Assembly (NCBI GenBank): GCA_024686215.1
Contig: JAIBDN010000021.1
Coordinates: forward strand, 1-35,679
Length of the DNA: 35,679 nucleotides
DNA from: Gammaproteobacteria bacterium
Lineage (GTDB): Bacteria; Pseudomonadota; Gammaproteobacteria; Pseudomonadales; Halieaceae
Reading direction: 5' to 3'
Shown here one piece after another: positions 34,078-35,679 of this stretch (the stretch's first letter is position 1; the number at the start of each line of letters is the position of its first letter). The notes beneath the pieces are model-generated. The model saw nothing but the letters and a program-made list of their open reading frames with translations, searched no databases and was not told the origin of the DNA. Made by a program: the position numbers and the translations under genes.

Positions 34078-34695
34078 TCACAAACGGCGCAATATGCCCA
34101 GGCTGTTGACCTGTCCCAGGTCGGCGAAAAGACCAGAGGCGACAGCCATACGGTAAATAGCGTACGGCGCCTGACCGCCCTGGTGAGCATCGGCGAACAG
34201 GTCGTGAATTGCCAGGATTCCGCCGCGCATCACGTGCGAGGCCCAACAGCGATAGTCGCTCAGCGCCGCGTCCAGGCTGTGGCCGCCATCGATAAATACC
34301 ATGGCCAGCGGCGTCTGCCACTGCCTGGCAGTGGTTTCCGAGTCCGATACCAGTGGTACCACCACATCGTCCAGCCCCGCGGCGCGGATGTTGCGGCGAA
34401 ACTCCTTGAACGTATCCATCACACCCTCGCCTGCATCGTACAGATCCGGGTCGTGAAAAAACTCGCCTTGCTGATGCTCCTCAGAGCCCCGGTGGTGGTC
34501 CAGGGCGAACACTGTGCTGTTATTCCCGCGACAGGCAAGCCCCAGATATATCGTACTCTTGCCACAATAACTGCCAATTTCCAGTACGGGTCCCAGGGCA
34601 CTGGCATGCGCAGCATGTTGATACAGGGCAAGGGCCTCATCCTCGGCGAGGAAACCCTTGATCTGGTCGATGTGGTCGGGCAAGTCGGGAATCAT
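34078..34695 (-). CDS. Class I SAM-dependent methyltransferase (Methyltransf_24-type)
   Basis: 205 residues from ATG 34695; the frame runs to a GTG at 34719 with no binding site. [18 protein letters not shown] is motif [12 protein letters not shown] follows, and [20 protein letters not shown] and [10 protein letters not shown] are the metal and catalytic region of the family that methylates sugar hydroxyls or similar. It meets the toroid gene stop to stop with five bases between, and is divergent from hldE. Likely a partner of the cassette, but on the other strand. Confidence 0.8.
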   Translation of the reverse strand: MIPDLPDHIDQIKGFLAEDEALALYQHAAHASALGPVLEIGSYCGKSTIYLGLACRGNNSTVFALDHHRGSEEHQQGEFFHDPDLYDAGEGVMDTFKEFRRNIRAAGLDDVVVPLVSDSETTARQWQTPLAMVFIDGGHSLDAALSDYRCWASHVMRGGILAIHDLFADAHQGGQAPYAIYRMAVASGLFADLGQVNSLGILRRL

Positions 34696-34771
34696 TAGCG
34701 TGGGTCTCGCAGTGCACACAGGGGCTGGGCAAAGTAGCGTTTTTCCCCGACTCTGGCAAGCCGCCGCTGCG

Positions 34772-34799
34772 TTGGCCCGCGCTTTGGCCGTGCTATGAT
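34772..34799 (+). promoter_or_regulatory. Candidate hldE promoter
   Basis: TTGGCC (34772-34777) and TATGAT (34794-34799), 16 bases apart, 46 bases before the hldE ATG. Good -10, fair -35. Confidence 0.45.
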
Positions 34800-34844
34800 A
34801 TTTGTTACATCTGCACCAGGTCCCGTTATGAGCAAGGTCACACC

Positions 34845-35679
34845 ATGAAGCTGGAAATGCCGCGCTTTGAACAGGCTCGCGTATTGATCCTCGGGGACGT
34901 CATGCTTGATCGTTATTGGTCCGGTAGCGCCGCTCGTATCTCTCCTGAAGCGCCAGTGCCAGTGGTCAGGGTGGAAGACATTACTGACCGGCCGGGTGGT
35001 GCAGGAAACGTGGCGCTCAATGTGGCAGCGCTGGGGGCTGATACCAGTTTGTCAGGTTTTACCGGTGATGACGAAATGGCGGATTCGCTGCAGGACATGC
35101 TCGCCGGTGCGGGGGTCGATTGTGAGTTTGTGCGGATAGCCGCGCAGCCGACCATTACCAAGTTGCGGGTGATAAGCCGGCAGCAACAGTTGCTGCGCCT
35201 GGACTTTGAAACCCCCGGGGCGTCCCTGCCCGTTGCGGTGCTGGCGCAGGATCTGGATGCCCGCTTGCAGTCCTGCGACGTGCTGGTGTTGTCAGACTAT
35301 GCCAAGGGGGCCCTGGCCGATCCCGGTCCGCTGATTGCCGCCGCCAGGGCGCGAGCGATACCCGTGCTGGTTGATCCCAAGGGCAATGACTTTGCCCGCT
35401 ACCGGGGCGCTTCGTTACTCACCCCCAATCTGCAGGAGTTTGAAGCAGTCATGGGCGCCTGTGCCACGGAAGCTGAGCTGGTGGCCAGCGGTGAACGCCT
35501 GATGGCGGAGCTGGAGCTGGGTGCGCTGCTGCTGACTCGCGGAGAGCACGGTATGACCCTGTTGCGCCCCGGTGAGGAAGAATTGCATCTACCGGCACGC
35601 GCACGTGAGGTATTCGACGTGACGGGCGCCGGCGACACTGTCATCGGTGTGCTGGCGGCGGCCCTGGCCGGCGGTGCCA
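34845..35679 (+). CDS. hldE: Bifunctional heptose-7-phosphate kinase / heptose-1-phosphate adenylyltransferase, 5' part
   Basis: Makes ADP-heptose precursor for the LPS core used by WaaC and WaaF. 278 codons are present, covering the ribokinase-fold kinase domain: [11 protein letters not shown] at the start, [11 protein letters not shown] for substrate binding, and [10 protein letters not shown] near the right edge with the catalytic aspartate. The adenylyltransferase domain (rest of about 475 residues) lies beyond the window. ATG 34845 has AAGG about eight bases before it. A six-codon open frame ATG 34828 to TGA 34846-34848 overlaps the start as ATGA. Confidence 0.95.
   Translation, partial: MKLEMPRFEQARVLILGDVMLDRYWSGSAARISPEAPVPVVRVEDITDRPGGAGNVALNVAALGADTSLSGFTGDDEMADSLQDMLAGAGVDCEFVRIAAQPTITKLRVISRQQQLLRLDFETPGASLPVAVLAQDLDARLQSCDVLVLSDYAKGALADPGPLIAAARARAIPVLVDPKGNDFARYRGASLLTPNLQEFEAVMGACATEAELVASGERLMAELELGALLLTRGEHGMTLLRPGEEELHLPARAREVFDVTGAGDTVIGVLAAALAGGA

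Noticed and set aside
1..35679. Genomic island, prophage or CRISPR
   Set aside because: No integrase, transposase, tRNA end or repeat-spacer array was seen; most genes are core metabolism with even style.

Overview
The window looks like chromosomal DNA of a Gram-negative marine-type gammaproteobacterium. The protein styles (DsbA C-terminus, long LeuA, ArgA/ArgE, a DUF6279-type lipoprotein, OprO/P-type porin, LPS heptosyltransferases) and moderately high GC are compatible with the Cellvibrionales/Halieaceae, but that placement is inference from memory and not from a search. Almost all of the window is coding. There are no rRNA, tRNA, CRISPR, phage or transposase genes that I can see.

Layout. 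(1) 1-118: the 3' end of dsbA. (2) 119-441: a non-coding convergent gap filled by two related nested palindromes in opposite orientation. (3) 442-4152, minus strand: an Lrp/AsnC regulator, an SDR, a Bcr/CflA-type MFS exporter and a cysteine-synthase-like PLP enzyme. (4) 4153-4453: a divergent regulatory gap with a structured candidate leader, followed by leuA. (5) 6252-8282: a membrane diguanylate cyclase and a lipoprotein, converging on ilvD. (6) 8257-16011, minus strand: ilvD, an OprO/P-like porin, argA, argE, pit and a DUF47 phosphate-transport regulator; a good PHO box lies over the pit-operon promoter. (7) 16164-17993: an orphan GspE/PilB-type ATPase. (8) 18020-25718: a tightly packed run of glnE, waaF, waaC, waaG, waaP and a second Kdo/WaaP-type kinase. 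(9) 25715-27213, minus strand: a third small kinase and a sulfotransferase. (10) 27336-30723: dTDP-rhamnose genes split into rmlDB (plus) and rmlAC (minus), meeting stop to stop. (11) 30908-34695: a translationally coupled cassette of GT4 glycosyltransferase, methyltransferase and an alpha/alpha-toroid 'prenyltransferase-like' protein, with a convergent second methyltransferase. (12) 34845 to the end: the 5' part of hldE.

How it fits together. From glnE to the right edge the region mainly builds the cell surface. HldE makes activated heptose, WaaC/WaaF add heptoses to the inner core, WaaG adds the first hexose, and WaaP plus two extra kinase-fold proteins probably phosphorylate core sugars. 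RmlA-D supply dTDP-rhamnose. The GT4/methyltransferase/toroid cassette and the sulfotransferase are candidates for a less usual decoration of core or of a surface glycan. The left half is mostly amino-acid biosynthesis (Cys, Leu, Ile/Val, Arg) and phosphate uptake.

The best leads for something undescribed are the paired palindromic element at 139-388, the GT4-MT-toroid-MT cassette at 30908-34695, and the three-kinase plus sulfotransferase group next to the LPS core genes.
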